From Gardnerella kenyensis (lineage in GTDB: Bacteria; Actinomycetota; Actinomycetes; Actinomycetales; Bifidobacteriaceae), in assembly GCA_003585735.1 (NCBI GenBank), contig NQOH01000004.1:112095-126460 (forward strand): a stretch of 14,366 bases of DNA, written 5' to 3'. The notes beneath the pieces were generated by a model. That model did not search any database. It had not been told where the DNA came from and saw only the letters and a program-made list of their open reading frames with translations. Positions 1 through 6,513 of the stretch are shown in pieces (position 1 is the stretch's first letter; each line of letters starts with the position of its first letter). A program made the translations under genes and the position numbers.

Positions 1-111
1 ACGCGCGAGCGTCCTTCGTTCAGTGCGAAAAATCTCAAATCTCTACCACGCGAATATCCACACGAATGAATGGCAGTGAGGATTGAAATTTAACATAGAG
101 TGTGCGAATGT
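1..111. other. Intergenic DNA, no feature recognised
   Basis: I see no open reading frame with a ribosome binding site, no RNA gene and no terminator here. This stretch has no counterpart in the second intergenic region, so it marks the left boundary of the duplicated control region. It may be the far upstream end of the gene 1 promoter region or the spacer after an unseen gene to the left. Confidence 0.5.
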
Positions 112-157
112 ATATAAATGCGCAAAAATGTATATATACATAAAATAAATACAATTT

Positions 158-179
158 ATTCTAAACATGTGTTTAGAAT
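158..179. promoter_or_regulatory. Palindrome, putative operator (copy 1)
   Basis: Perfect 10-bp arms ATTCTAAACA and TGTTTAGAAT are separated by TG. The whole 22-nt element is identical in the second control region at 6407-6428 although flanking bases differ. The compact, nearly gapless dyad is typical of a dimeric repressor or activator site. It lies about 120 bp before the -35 box. No regulator can be named. Confidence 0.6.
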
Positions 180-192
180 CGCCGTTAAAAAC

Positions 193-206
193 GTAATCTA
201 GCTTAC
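193..206. promoter_or_regulatory. Imperfect palindrome, putative regulator site (copy 1)
   Basis: GTAATCTAGCTTAC is a dyad centred on CTAG with one mismatched pair. It is conserved at 6441-6456, where a C-to-T difference extends it to TGTAATCTAGCTTACA. It sits directly between the larger palindrome and the first TTGTTATGA element. Function is inferred only from symmetry and conservation. Confidence 0.4.
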
Positions 207-217
207 ATTTGTTATGA
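207..217 (+). promoter_or_regulatory. Left arm of wide inverted repeat flanking the G tract (copy 1)
   Basis: ATTTGTTATGA here is the exact reverse complement of TCATAACAAAT at 286-296. The 68 bp between the arms contain the G7 tract and its hairpin. In copy 2 the shared core TTGTTATGA / TCATAACAA is kept at 6458-6466 and 6540-6548. The two arms could be two opposed sites for one regulator. Confidence 0.5.
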
Positions 218-251
218 AAGTTCTGTCTCGAAAATCTGAAAAAAGGTTGAA

Positions 252-275
252 ATGAAGCCGCTGGGGGGGCTTCAT
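252..275 (+). other. Hairpin with the G tract in its loop and 3' arm (copy 1)
   Basis: Perfect 8-bp arms ATGAAGCC (252-259) and GGCTTCAT (268-275) enclose an 8-nt loop. The G run at 263-269 supplies most of the loop and the first two bases of the right arm. No T run follows and it lies upstream of the promoter, so it is not a transcription terminator. Copy 2 keeps the left arm but has lost the right arm. Confidence 0.55.
263..269 (+). repeat. Homopolymer G7 tract upstream of the gene 1 promoter
   Basis: Seven consecutive G, in otherwise AT-rich intergenic DNA, end 30 bp before the -35 hexamer. The matching tract in copy 2 has 10 G at the same distance from its -35. Poly-G or poly-C tracts near promoters are known slippage sites for phase variation in other bacteria. 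Here the role is inferred from position and from the length difference between copies. Confidence 0.75.
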
Positions 276-285
276 GTTCTATACA

Positions 286-296
286 TCATAACAAAT
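286..296 (-). promoter_or_regulatory. Right arm of wide inverted repeat, adjacent to -35 (copy 1)
   Basis: TCATAACAAAT is the inverted partner of 207-217. It ends 3 bp before the -35 hexamer, the usual place for an activator contacting RNA polymerase or for an UP-like element. Confidence 0.5.
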
Positions 297-299
297 ACA

Positions 300-328
300 T
301 TGCAAAATATTCGTATATTCAGTATTAT
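300..328 (+). promoter_or_regulatory. Sigma-70-like promoter of gene 1
   Basis: TTGCAA (300-305), a 17-bp spacer and TATTAT (323-328) form a good vegetative promoter. The two hexamers and the spacer length are identical in copy 2, and the spacer differs by one base. Transcription would start near 335, giving a leader of about 155 nt. TATAAA at 333-338 is an alternative -10 but lacks a good -35. Confidence 0.7.
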
Positions 329-344
329 TGAGTATAAATCTCAA
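328..344. promoter_or_regulatory. Inverted repeat over -10/start site, putative operator (copy 1)
   Basis: TTGAG and CTCAA flank TATAAAT. The dyad overlaps the end of the -10 box and the predicted start site, and it is identical in copy 2 at 6582-6598, where one further base pair extends it. The location fits a repressor site, but it could also be a small hairpin at the 5' end of the RNA. Confidence 0.4.
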
Positions 345-396
345 CAAGGGATCCGTGCTTTTGAAAGCTGAGTAGAAGTTTTATATGTATTTGATC

Positions 397-423
397 GTAG
401 TTCAATCAGCGTTTGATTACTAC
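397..423 (+). other. Leader hairpin (gene 1 mRNA)
   Basis: GTAGT pairs with ACTAC and AATCA with TGATT, with a 2-nt bulge and a 5-nt loop. The corresponding position of copy 2 forms a different but similar hairpin, ATCAA-CGAT-TTGAT (6657-6670). It lies about 55 nt before the ribosome binding site. It might affect mRNA stability or translation. The evidence is structural only. Confidence 0.35.
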
Positions 424-478
424 ATAAAACTCTTCACTAATAAATTCACAAAGACTTGTTTAGAGAGAAATTGGTATT

Positions 479-485
479 AAGGAGG
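479..485 (+). promoter_or_regulatory. Ribosome binding site of gene 1
   Basis: AAGGAGG ends 6 nt before ATG at 492. This strong site decides the start: an in-frame TTG at 456 would add 12 residues but has no such site, and gene 2 has an in-frame TAA at 6729 in the equivalent position. Confidence 0.9.
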
Positions 486-491
486 TACATC

Positions 492-3400
492 ATGACTAAT
501 TCAAATTCTAGAAGACATGCACGCAAGATTTCCTTGGATTCTGCAGTAAGCAACTCAATTGAAAAGGCTGTGAAGGCACGCAAAGTAGCTGCTTTAACAG
601 TTGGTGCAGCAGGCGTGTTAGCTGGTGCAGCGTTCGCTTTTGGTGCAACTCCTGCAATGGCTGCGGAAACTGATGCTTCTTCTCTTAATAATTCGTCACA
701 AAATAATCAATCTGATGATAGTAAAAATAATAATTCAGAATCAAACGACGATATTTCATTTGACGATATAGATTTGTCGGGAATTGATTTAGATGATTCG
801 CAAAGTGACGGGTCTAGTAATGAAGCCAGCGCTAATAAATCTGCAGAAGAAGACAGAGCAGGCGAAGAAAAGAAGCCTAACGAAGTAGACTTCTCCAAGT
901 CAGTGCCAAACGTTTACGGATGGGCAACTCCAAGCAATACTTTTGATACGGCTCTTTCTCAGCAAAAAATCGTGTATCATCTTCCAAAGTCAGAAGATGG
1001 AAAGTCGGTTCAGCGCGTTGTGATTTTGCCAGATTCGAGAGACGGCATTAACACTGATGAGGAAGCTGCATACACGAGCATAATTGAGTATGATTCCGAT
1101 CGTGTAGACTCAATGCATCAGTCGTATTCTGGAATTTACGAGTTCAAGAAGAATCCTGACGGCAGTGCAGATTTGATTATGAATCAGCCGTTTAGGGATG
1201 CAGGAATCTCGTCAGGCCAAGGTTATTGCGCAAACCGCTCAATCTTCCTTTATTACAACCAAGGCGATTTGCAACACAACGCAACTTCTAATAACTTCCG
1301 TGCCGCAACTCTTGTGCCGCCAAAGGTTGCAAAATCAATCGTATTAAAGTATAACGAGCGCCTTTCTGCAGATACTATACGCAAAATGCTTCACGAAGCA
1401 GTGAATCTTCCAACTGAGCACAAAGCTGGTAGTAGCGTAGCTGATCAGATTGTTTCACAAAGTAAGTCAGGTGGTGTTGGCTTGCGCGTTAACGATGATA
1501 CTGTGAACAACACTCCAGACACGGTTGACGCAAAAATTCCGGAAAACATGGGCGCATACGACGGCGACATGTTCTCCAAAATCAACACTAAAAATGGCGA
1601 CGACTATGCGCTTGGTTCGAACACTCTTAACACCTACATGGTTACGGATCTTGGCGTAAAGTCCCCAGCAATACCGCTTACTGTAGTTCGTTACGACGAT
1701 CGTATTGAAAAGCTGGAAGTAGAAAATCCAAATAATCTTACTGCTGACGACAGGAATGCTATTGCAAAGCGCGTTGCTGAAAAGAATCATATTGACGCAA
1801 GTAAAGTTAGCGTAGACAACGAAGGTAACGCTACAATCAACTTCGATAATCTATTCCAGCAGAATCCTCCTGTTATTAGCAAAGATGCGCTGGTTATGAA
1901 GAAGCGCTTGCACTTGCAAGATGGAGATATTGAGCTACCTTCTGGCGAAAACGCTGTGCCTGTTTATAGCCCGATTGCATATTCGAATGATGATGTTGCT
2001 CGAATTAAGCAAGCTATTTTCGACGCGAATAAGAACAATGATAAGCTCGGTCTTACTAGCGTAGATCAGATTACTTTGAACTTCTATCCTAAGGAAGAGC
2101 TAACAGTCAACAAATACGACAACAGAACTGGTATTAGTAACGGTATTAATGAAAATACTATTACCGTTAATATTAATACAGACAAAGCTGTTGGTTCGTT
2201 TAAGTCGGATATTCGAAATAATAAGATTACGCGTTTTATTGATTTGCGCAAAGATTACGATGTGCAATTTACTGATACAAAGCTTAAAGGCCGTGACAGC
2301 GACGAAGGCTTGGAGTGGAGTGAAGATCACAAGACGCTTATTTATCGTTACGATTCTTCGCTTGGAAGCGAGTTTAATACTAACGATTTGATTAGGATGC
2401 TCAAAGCAACGCCTAAGGGAGATTTAGCTTCTAAAGGTTTGCGAAACCTCGATGGTTCCGACCGCTTTAACTTTAGTCGTGAAGGCACAGGCGGTAAGCG
2501 TGTATATTCTCACGTTAATTTCTTCATAGATGAAAATAATGAGCCGATTGGAGTTCTCGATATAGTTTCTCAAGCTCCTAATGGCGCTAATGAGCCGGGT
2601 GTTGCTGTAGCAAATTCTGGAGCAAAGATGAGCGAATCCGAGTCGAAGGCTGGAAAGTACAGCTTCGACAAAGATAGCGAGTCGGTAACAGTTGCTGCAA
2701 AGGAAGGCAAAGTATACAAGGCGCGTCTGTTTGTGGATCCGTACCATCCGTATTACTACATGGGTGTATACGACAAAGGTAAGAACGTTTACAATACATC
2801 TAAAGCAATTAATATTCTGTTCGTTCCTCAAACGAAGAACAAGAAGCAGGACTTAATTGCTTCCGTTGACAAGAACAAGACTTTGCCAGACGGAACTCCT
2901 ACGGATCCAACGTATTACAATGCTGATCCTAAGCTTCAAAAAGCTTACGACGACGCTTTAGCTGAAGCTAAGAAAGTATCTGAAGAAGCGCAAAAGAATA
3001 GCGACGAAGATATTAAGAAGAATCCGGAACTTCAAGCGAAAATTGATAACGTTACGCTTAAGCTCGATAAAGCTCGAAAGGATCTTGACGGCGATCCAAC
3101 CGATAAGAATCCTTTGCAAGAGTCCGTTAAGGAGCATGGTGACGACGCTAATAGCGGAACGCAATCAACCGACAAATACAAGAATTTGGACGGTGACTCG
3201 TTTAAGACTCCTGACGGCAAGCCGGATGACGCTAAGAATGAGAAAGCTAAAGAAGCTAAGAAAGCTTACGACGATGCTTTAGCAGAAGCACAAAAGCTGG
3301 TAGAAAATCCTAACGCTACACAAAAGCAAGTTGATGCAGCAAGAGATACTCTCGACAAGGCTCGCAAAGCTCTTGACGAGTTTGCTACAAACAAGGACAA

Positions 3401-6260
3401 GCTTGACGAATCAGTCAACACTAATAGCGGAATTGATACTGGCACTAAGGATGACCATTCTGACGCTGATCCTCGCTACCAGAACGCTACTGACGAAGAG
3501 CGTAAAGCTTACGACGATGCTATAAAGAAAGCTGCGGACGTAGCTAAAGATTCTAACGCATCTCAAAAGGAAGCAGATACTGCTGCAGATAAGCTTAAGG
3601 AAGCAAAGGAAGCGCTTGATAAGCGCGAAACCAACAAGAAGCTTCTTGACGCTCAAGTACAGCAGAGCCACGATAACGACAAAGCTGACGACCTTGAATC
3701 TGCAAGCGTGTTCTACCGCAACGCTAAGAAGCTTAAGGATGGCGAAAGCTTAAACGGAGTCGATAAGAATACTGCATTAGGATACGCAGACGCTTACGAT
3801 AAGGCGCTTGTAGATGCTAATAATGTTCTTAAAGATCCAAAGGCAACTCAAAAGCAAGTTGACGAAGCGCTTGATAAGCTCAAGAAAGCAGAAGACGACT
3901 TGCATAAGCTTTCTAGCGATCCGACGGATATTACTAAGACTGTTGCAGACAACTTTGCTGGAAATAAGCTTCCTGCATACTTCAACGCTAAAGATAAGGC
4001 GAATAATGGAGATGCGGACGCGGCTCAAGCATTCAAGGATTACAACGAAGCTTACGAAAAAGCAAAAGCTATTAAGAATAAGCTTGCTGCGGATCCTCAC
4101 GCCAATATCGATAAGGATGAGATTGCGAAGGCAAAGGAAGCTCTTGACAAAGCTCGCGAAGTAATCGAAAAGTACAATACCGACGCTACTAAGCTTAAGG
4201 CTTCAGTAGACGACGATAAAGCTACTAAAGATGATCCTGCATACTCAAACGTTTCGGACGAAAACGCTTCCGATGACGCAAAGAAAGCGAAGAAAGCTTA
4301 CGACGACGCGCTTGAAGAAGCTAAGAAAGTACTCGGAAATAAGCTAGATAAAGACGTTGACGAAAACGGAAACGTAATACCTAACGAAAAGAAGAATACA
4401 GATAAGCAAGTCGACGACAAGGACTTCCTTGACGGCGTACAAAAGCATGCTGATGGTCGCGCTTTGCAAAGCGATGTTGACAAAGCTTTGGAGAATCTCG
4501 ACAAAGCGCGCAAGGATTTGCAAAAGTATGCAACTAAGACGGATGCTTTGAAGAAGTCGATTGACACCGATTCGGACACGAAGAAAGATCCTTCTTACAA
4601 GAACTCTTCTGACACGGACTACACGAATGATGGAACTAAGGTAACCGATAATTCTAAGACGCCTGCAAAGAAAGCGTACGACGATGCGTTAGAAGAAGCA
4701 AAGAAAGTTGCGAACGATCCTAAGTCGACTCAAAAGCAGGTTGACGAAGCTAATAAGAAGCTGGACGATGCTCGTAAGAAGATTCAAGACGAGTATCGTA
4801 CGGATGTTACTAAGCTGGATGAGTCTGCAAAGATCGATAGCACTAAGGAGCCTGCATATAAGAATGTGTCGGATCCTAATGCTTCTGAAGATGCTCAAAA
4901 AGCAAAGCACGACTACGATAAGGCTTTAGCTAAGGCGAAGGATCTGCTCGAAAAGCATAATAGTGACAAAACTCCTTCGGCAGATAAGCCAACTCAAGCG
5001 CAAATTAACGAAGCTCTTAAGGAACTTAACAAGGCGCGCGAAGAGCTTAAGAAGTATGTTACAAAGACGAAGGACTTGAGTGACGAAGCCGATAAGGATG
5101 AAGAGTTCACTAATAGTCCTGAGTTCAAGAATGCTTTTGGACACTCTGGCGATAAGAATCCGGAAATTGTTCAATACAAGAAGGCGTTGGATGAAGCCAA
5201 CCGCGTGCTGAAAGATCCTGAAGCAACTCAAAAGCAGGTTGACGAGGCGTTGACTAATTTGAAGCATGCTAAGGATTTGATTAATTCAAAGTATCAAACT
5301 GATTATGATGATTTGACGCACGAAGTTGAGAAGAATAGTGTTTTCAAGGCAACACCAGCAGTGCAAAATGCCGTGGTTTCTAAGACTTCGGACGATAAAG
5401 AAAATCCGGAAGTTGCTCAATACAAGAAGGCCTTGGAAGAAGCTAACAATGTGTTGAAGGATCCGAATGCAACGCAAACTCAAATTGATGAAGCTCTTCG
5501 AAAGCTGAAAGATGCTAAGAAGGCCATTGAGGATAAGTACAGTACGGATAAGGCTGAGTTGCAGAAAGAATCTGATGATGATTCTGACTTCCGCAGCAAG
5601 ATTGCGTACATTATTGCTAATTCTGATGAGCGTGCGAAGTATATTAAGATGCTTGATGAAGCAAACAATGTGCTGAAAGATCCGAACGCAACTCAAGCTC
5701 AGGTTGATGAAGCCTTGCGTAAGTTGCGCGAAGTTAAGAAGCTTATTGGAAGGCATGGCATTGGCGGATACGATTACGACGATGCTGGTGACTACTATAA
5801 CTTCGATGTCTACGACTTCGACTGGGATGACTTTGACGGCGACGGTGACGGTGACGGCAACGGCAACGGCTGGAATGGCTATGACTTTGGCGATTATGAC
5901 TTTGGTCGCTATGATTGGCATGGCTATGACTGGTACTATTACTACGGTCGTCACGGTTATGGTTATGGTTTGACTGATGCGGATAACGCTGGCGGTTCTG
6001 CTTCGGCTGCGGCTGCGGGTTCTGCGGGTGCCTCGGCTGCTGCTTCGGCTTCTGCGGATGCTAAGTCTGGTGCTGGTGCTGGTGCTTCGGCGGATGCTAA
6101 GGGTAAAGCTAATGGCGGCGATAAATCATCTCAGTCTGGTGCTGGATCTCACAATGTTGCTAAGACTGGCGCTGCAACGGGACTGTTCGCGGCTCTTGCT
6201 GCAGTGTTCGCTGGCGTCGGTTTGGCTGGCGTGAAATCTAGTAGACGCAAAACTAAGTAA
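492..6260 (+). CDS. Giant cell-wall-anchored FIVAR-repeat surface protein (putative adhesin), gene 1
   Basis: The protein is 1922 aa, secreted and probably sortase-anchored. Residues 1-57 are a signal peptide with a long basic n-region (SNSRRHARK), a core VAALTVGAAGVLAGAAFAFG and cleavage after AMA. Residues 59-130 are Ser/Asn/Asp-rich. A head runs from NVYGW (140) to about 800. It contains LNTYMVTDLG and RYDDRIEK, then a module near 408-460 with the NPxxLT...VxVDNEGNATINFD pattern of Rib-like modules. Residues 805-1757 are 11 FIVAR-like repeats. Residues 1760-1826 are rich in Tyr, Asp and Gly, about 1829-1888 are Ala/Gly/Ser-rich, and VAKTG is at 1889-1893. The only Cys I see is residue 246. 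Gene 1 has its own promoter and terminator, so it appears monocistronic. The adhesin role is inferred from architecture; no enzymatic motif was recognised and the ligand is unknown. Confidence 0.93.
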   Translation: MTNSNSRRHARKISLDSAVSNSIEKAVKARKVAALTVGAAGVLAGAAFAFGATPAMAAETDASSLNNSSQNNQSDDSKNNNSESNDDISFDDIDLSGIDLDDSQSDGSSNEASANKSAEEDRAGEEKKPNEVDFSKSVPNVYGWATPSNTFDTALSQQKIVYHLPKSEDGKSVQRVVILPDSRDGINTDEEAAYTSIIEYDSDRVDSMHQSYSGIYEFKKNPDGSADLIMNQPFRDAGISSGQGYCANRSIFLYYNQGDLQHNATSNNFRAATLVPPKVAKSIVLKYNERLSADTIRKMLHEAVNLPTEHKAGSSVADQIVSQSKSGGVGLRVNDDTVNNTPDTVDAKIPENMGAYDGDMFSKINTKNGDDYALGSNTLNTYMVTDLGVKSPAIPLTVVRYDDRIEKLEVENPNNLTADDRNAIAKRVAEKNHIDASKVSVDNEGNATINFDNLFQQNPPVISKDALVMKKRLHLQDGDIELPSGENAVPVYSPIAYSNDDVARIKQAIFDANKNNDKLGLTSVDQITLNFYPKEELTVNKYDNRTGISNGINENTITVNINTDKAVGSFKSDIRNNKITRFIDLRKDYDVQFTDTKLKGRDSDEGLEWSEDHKTLIYRYDSSLGSEFNTNDLIRMLKATPKGDLASKGLRNLDGSDRFNFSREGTGGKRVYSHVNFFIDENNEPIGVLDIVSQAPNGANEPGVAVANSGAKMSESESKAGKYSFDKDSESVTVAAKEGKVYKARLFVDPYHPYYYMGVYDKGKNVYNTSKAINILFVPQTKNKKQDLIASVDKNKTLPDGTPTDPTYYNADPKLQKAYDDALAEAKKVSEEAQKNSDEDIKKNPELQAKIDNVTLKLDKARKDLDGDPTDKNPLQESVKEHGDDANSGTQSTDKYKNLDGDSFKTPDGKPDDAKNEKAKEAKKAYDDALAEAQKLVENPNATQKQVDAARDTLDKARKALDEFATNKDKLDESVNTNSGIDTGTKDDHSDADPRYQNATDEERKAYDDAIKKAADVAKDSNASQKEADTAADKLKEAKEALDKRETNKKLLDAQVQQSHDNDKADDLESASVFYRNAKKLKDGESLNGVDKNTALGYADAYDKALVDANNVLKDPKATQKQVDEALDKLKKAEDDLHKLSSDPTDITKTVADNFAGNKLPAYFNAKDKANNGDADAAQAFKDYNEAYEKAKAIKNKLAADPHANIDKDEIAKAKEALDKAREVIEKYNTDATKLKASVDDDKATKDDPAYSNVSDENASDDAKKAKKAYDDALEEAKKVLGNKLDKDVDENGNVIPNEKKNTDKQVDDKDFLDGVQKHADGRALQSDVDKALENLDKARKDLQKYATKTDALKKSIDTDSDTKKDPSYKNSSDTDYTNDGTKVTDNSKTPAKKAYDDALEEAKKVANDPKSTQKQVDEANKKLDDARKKIQDEYRTDVTKLDESAKIDSTKEPAYKNVSDPNASEDAQKAKHDYDKALAKAKDLLEKHNSDKTPSADKPTQAQINEALKELNKAREELKKYVTKTKDLSDEADKDEEFTNSPEFKNAFGHSGDKNPEIVQYKKALDEANRVLKDPEATQKQVDEALTNLKHAKDLINSKYQTDYDDLTHEVEKNSVFKATPAVQNAVVSKTSDDKENPEVAQYKKALEEANNVLKDPNATQTQIDEALRKLKDAKKAIEDKYSTDKAELQKESDDDSDFRSKIAYIIANSDERAKYIKMLDEANNVLKDPNATQAQVDEALRKLREVKKLIGRHGIGGYDYDDAGDYYNFDVYDFDWDDFDGDGDGDGNGNGWNGYDFGDYDFGRYDWHGYDWYYYYGRHGYGYGLTDADNAGGSASAAAAGSAGASAAASASADAKSGAGAGASADAKGKANGGDKSSQSGAGSHNVAKTGAATGLFAALAAVFAGVGLAGVKSSRRKTK
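2904..5756 (+). repeat. Stalk of 11 FIVAR-like protein repeats in gene 1
   Basis: Residues 805 to about 1757 contain 11 copies of a 55-100 residue unit. Each has a start motif close to PxYxNA (for example TYYNAD, PRYQNAT, PAYKNVS, PEFKNAF), a helix with YxxALxxAxxVL, a turn with DPxATQxQVD, a second helix ALxxLxxAxxxL, and a link such as KYxTD. This matches the FIVAR type (Found In Various Architectures) known from rod-like surface proteins such as staphylococcal Ebh and Embp. The sixth unit carries a long insertion. Units 1-6 match units 1-6 of gene 2 in order, and units 9-11 match its units 14-16. Confidence 0.85.
5769..5969 (+). other. Aromatic/Asp/Gly-rich segment of gene 1 protein
   Basis: These codons give 67 residues (1760-1826) with 24 aromatics (15 Tyr, 5 Phe, 4 Trp), 18 Asp and 15 Gly, including YDFGDYDFGRYDWHGYDW and a YYYY run. 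It sits between the stalk and the Ala/Gly/Ser-rich wall-spanning part. Gene 2 has instead a short Gly/Asn-rich linker at this point. Such composition predicts a disordered, adhesive, possibly metal-binding or self-associating segment. The codons stay in frame and the sorting signal follows, so this is not a frameshift artefact. Confidence 0.8.
5835..5870 (+). repeat. Hexanucleotide tandem repeat (RACGGY)6 in gene 1
   Basis: Six in-frame units of GACGGY or AACGGC encode DG-DG-DG-DG-NG-NG. Gain or loss of 6-bp units would change the number of DG/NG pairs without breaking the frame. The DxDxD spacing resembles calcium-binding loops but lacks a recognisable helix partner. Confidence 0.75.
6156..6257 (+). 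other. C-terminal cell wall sorting signal VAKTG (gene 1)
   Basis: VAKTG (residues 1889-1893) is followed by a hydrophobic stretch of about 21 residues (LFAALAAVFAGVGLAG) and the basic tail SSRRKTK. This is the classical three-part sortase signal. The motif is of the xAxTG type linked to actinobacterial class E sortases (LAXTG), with Val instead of Leu at the first position. Confidence 0.85.
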
Positions 6261-6277
6261 TATTTGATTAATATATT

Positions 6278-6324
6278 GCCAGCGTGAGCTAAATTTTATG
6301 GCTTGCGCTGGCATTTTTTATTTT
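6278..6324 (+). terminator. Intrinsic terminator after gene 1
   Basis: GCCAGCGTGAGC (6278-6289) and GCTTGCGCTGGC (6301-6312) form a 12-bp stem with two G-U pairs around an 11-nt loop. It is followed by ATTTTTTATTTT. It begins 17 nt after the stop codon and separates gene 1 transcription from the gene 2 promoter. Confidence 0.9.
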
Positions 6325-6406
6325 CGCGACTGTGTGCTGCTGTAACTACTGTAACTGCATGCATAAATGTATACCTATGTATATATGCATAAAATAAATG
6401 CAATCT

Positions 6407-6428
6407 ATTCTAAACATGTGTTTAGAAT
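6407..6428. promoter_or_regulatory. Palindrome, putative operator (copy 2)
   Basis: Arms ATTCTAAACA and TGTTTAGAAT are separated by TG, base-for-base identical to 158-179. Complete conservation over 22 nt between otherwise diverging copies supports a binding site. Confidence 0.6.
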
Positions 6429-6440
6429 CGCCGTTAAAAA

Positions 6441-6456
6441 TGTAATCTAGCTTACA
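6441..6456. promoter_or_regulatory. Imperfect palindrome, putative regulator site (copy 2)
   Basis: TGTAATCTAGCTTACA is a 16-nt dyad with one mismatched pair, corresponding to 193-206. Confidence 0.4.
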
Positions 6457-6457
6457 T

Positions 6458-6466
6458 TTGTTATGA
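6458..6466 (+). promoter_or_regulatory. Left arm of wide inverted repeat flanking the G tract (copy 2)
   Basis: TTGTTATGA is the reverse complement of TCATAACAA at 6540-6548. The arms start 82 bp apart, against 77 bp in copy 1. Confidence 0.5.
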
Positions 6467-6513
6467 AAGTTTTCGTCTCGAAAATATGTAAAAAGGTTGA
6501 AATGAAGCCCCGC

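Larger units (their letters stand above)
112..491 (+). repeat. Duplicated control region, copy 1 (upstream of gene 1)
   Basis: About 380 bp upstream of gene 1 aligns along its whole length with 6362-6743 upstream of gene 2. The best-conserved blocks are the palindrome at 158-179, the block 181-217, the motif AAAAAGGTTGAAATGAAGCC before the G tract, the promoter block 281-344, GAAGTTTTATATGTATTTG at 375-393, and ATTGGTATTAAGGAG before the start codon. The similarity continues into the signal-peptide codons. An AT-rich perfect palindrome TGTATATATACA lies at 129-140 and is only partly kept in copy 2. The pattern implies that promoter and signal peptide were duplicated together with the gene and that both copies have been kept under constraint. 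Confidence 0.9.

Noticed and set aside
252..275. Hairpin before promoter 1 as a terminator of an upstream gene
   Set aside because: No T run follows and copy 2 lacks the right arm. It is better explained as part of the control region.
207..296. Wide inverted repeat as an invertible promoter switch
   Set aside because: The arms are only 9-11 bp around about 70 bp, the promoter hexamers lie outside it, and no recombinase gene is in the window. Both copies have the same orientation. Paired binding sites are a simpler reading.
456..491. Alternative TTG start for gene 1 adding 12 residues
   Set aside because: It would place coding sequence over the ribosome binding site, and gene 2 has an in-frame stop at the same place. 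ATG at 492 has AAGGAGG 6 nt upstream and begins the conserved N-terminus.
2904..5756. Regular repeats as a CRISPR array
   Set aside because: Units are in-frame protein repeats with varied DNA and unit length, not identical short repeats with unique spacers.
5769..5969. Aromatic/Asp segment as a frameshift product
   Set aside because: The frame is open on both sides: FIVAR-like repeats before it and the Ala/Gly/Ser region plus VAKTG anchor after it are all in the same frame.
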